From: Syntrophomonadaceae bacterium
GTDB lineage: Bacteria > Bacillota > Dethiobacteria > DTU022
NCBI GenBank assembly: GCA_003558195.1
Contig: PWMM01000136.1
Span: forward strand, 1-6,378
DNA: 6,378 nt
Direction: 5' to 3'
The translations under genes and the position numbers were made by a program. Of this stretch, positions 6,198-6,378 are shown piece by piece. How positions within the stretch are numbered: the first letter of the stretch is position 1; each line of letters begins with the position of its first letter. Below the pieces are notes generated by a model. The model did no database searches and was not told the origin of the DNA. It worked only from the letters and a program-made list of their open reading frames with translations.

Positions 6198-6203
6198 GGG
6201 AGG
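6198..6203 (+). promoter_or_regulatory. Ribosome binding site deciding the AOR start
   Basis: GGGAGG lies 10 bases before ATG 6214. The in-frame ATG at 6196 overlaps this site and so is not the start. The frame is also open further back, through ATG 6115, but nothing resembling a ribosome site precedes that codon. Confidence 0.7.
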
Positions 6204-6213
6204 TATTATTTTT

Positions 6214-6378
6214 ATGACAGTGGCCGGAAACCTGCTGCGTATAAACTTATCAGATGGTACAGTAACAAAAGAAGCCCCGGAAGAGAATTTTTACAGGCAA
6301 TATTTTGGGGGCAGGGGTTTAATCGCCTATTATTTATTAAATGAACTAAAAAGCGGTATCGACCCGCTTGGCCCTGAG
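6214..6378 (+). CDS. Aldehyde ferredoxin oxidoreductase, N-terminal part (runs off the window)
   Basis: The first 55 residues of what is normally a protein of about 600 residues. The AOR family uses a tungsten (or molybdenum) bis-pterin cofactor and a [4Fe-4S] cluster to interconvert aldehydes and carboxylic acids with ferredoxin. GNLLRINLSDGTV at 5-17, the Q29-Y-F-G-G-R-G35 stretch and the LIAYYLLNEL helix at 36-45 are the typical opening of the N-terminal pterin-binding domain. The GGRG loop (32-35) is well conserved in the family. The cysteine cluster motifs lie beyond the window end and cannot be checked. It follows the tautomerase by 111 bases in the same reading frame. It would draw on the same ferredoxin pool as KorDABC. 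Which AOR subgroup it belongs to cannot be judged from this fragment. Confidence 0.88.
   Translation, partial: MTVAGNLLRINLSDGTVTKEAPEENFYRQYFGGRGLIAYYLLNELKSGIDPLGPE

Noticed and set aside
1..6378. tRNA/rRNA genes, CRISPR array, insertion sequences, attachment sites
   Set aside because: Coding genes fill nearly the whole window. I saw no regularly spaced repeats, transposase motifs or terminal repeats, and no gap is longer than about 111 bases.

Overview
The window looks like a catabolic gene cluster from an anaerobic Firmicute of the Clostridia type. The signs are strong AGGAGG-like ribosome binding sites before nearly every gene, start codons that include GTG and TTG as well as ATG, moderate base composition, and an enzyme set built on ferredoxin and probably tungsten (2-oxoacid:ferredoxin oxidoreductase and aldehyde:ferredoxin oxidoreductase). 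This placement is inference; no rRNA or other taxonomic marker is present. All genes lie on the + strand.

Positions 32-3507 hold a tight run. A GntR/FadR-type regulator (GTG start) overlaps by one base a 64-residue 2x[4Fe-4S] ferredoxin subunit (korD). TTG-started korA, then korB and korC follow. Together korDABC make a four-subunit 2-oxoacid:CoA:ferredoxin oxidoreductase. At 3532-4779 a 415-residue LarA-like (DUF2088) protein follows. It keeps His, His, Lys and His residues at close to the spacing of the nickel-pincer lactate racemase. A perfect 10-bp inverted repeat sits over its last codons.

Positions 4851-5834 encode an NAD-dependent D-2-hydroxyacid dehydrogenase of the 3-phosphoglycerate dehydrogenase type. 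Its natural start appears to be an ATA codon. A good sigma-A-like promoter candidate at 5852-5880 precedes a 62-residue 4-oxalocrotonate-tautomerase-like protein (5914-6102). After a 111-base spacer, the first 55 codons of an aldehyde ferredoxin oxidoreductase run off the end of the window (6214-6378).

Read together, the genes suggest a pathway. A racemase-like enzyme interconverts 2-hydroxyacid enantiomers, and the dehydrogenase oxidises one of them to a 2-oxoacid. KorDABC then converts the 2-oxoacid to acyl-CoA with reduction of ferredoxin. The tautomerase could act on the enol/keto form of the 2-oxoacid, and the AOR could oxidise (or supply) the matching aldehyde. The regulator would sense a pathway acid. 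The substrate cannot be fixed from the sequence. The combination is the main point of interest; each family is individually known.
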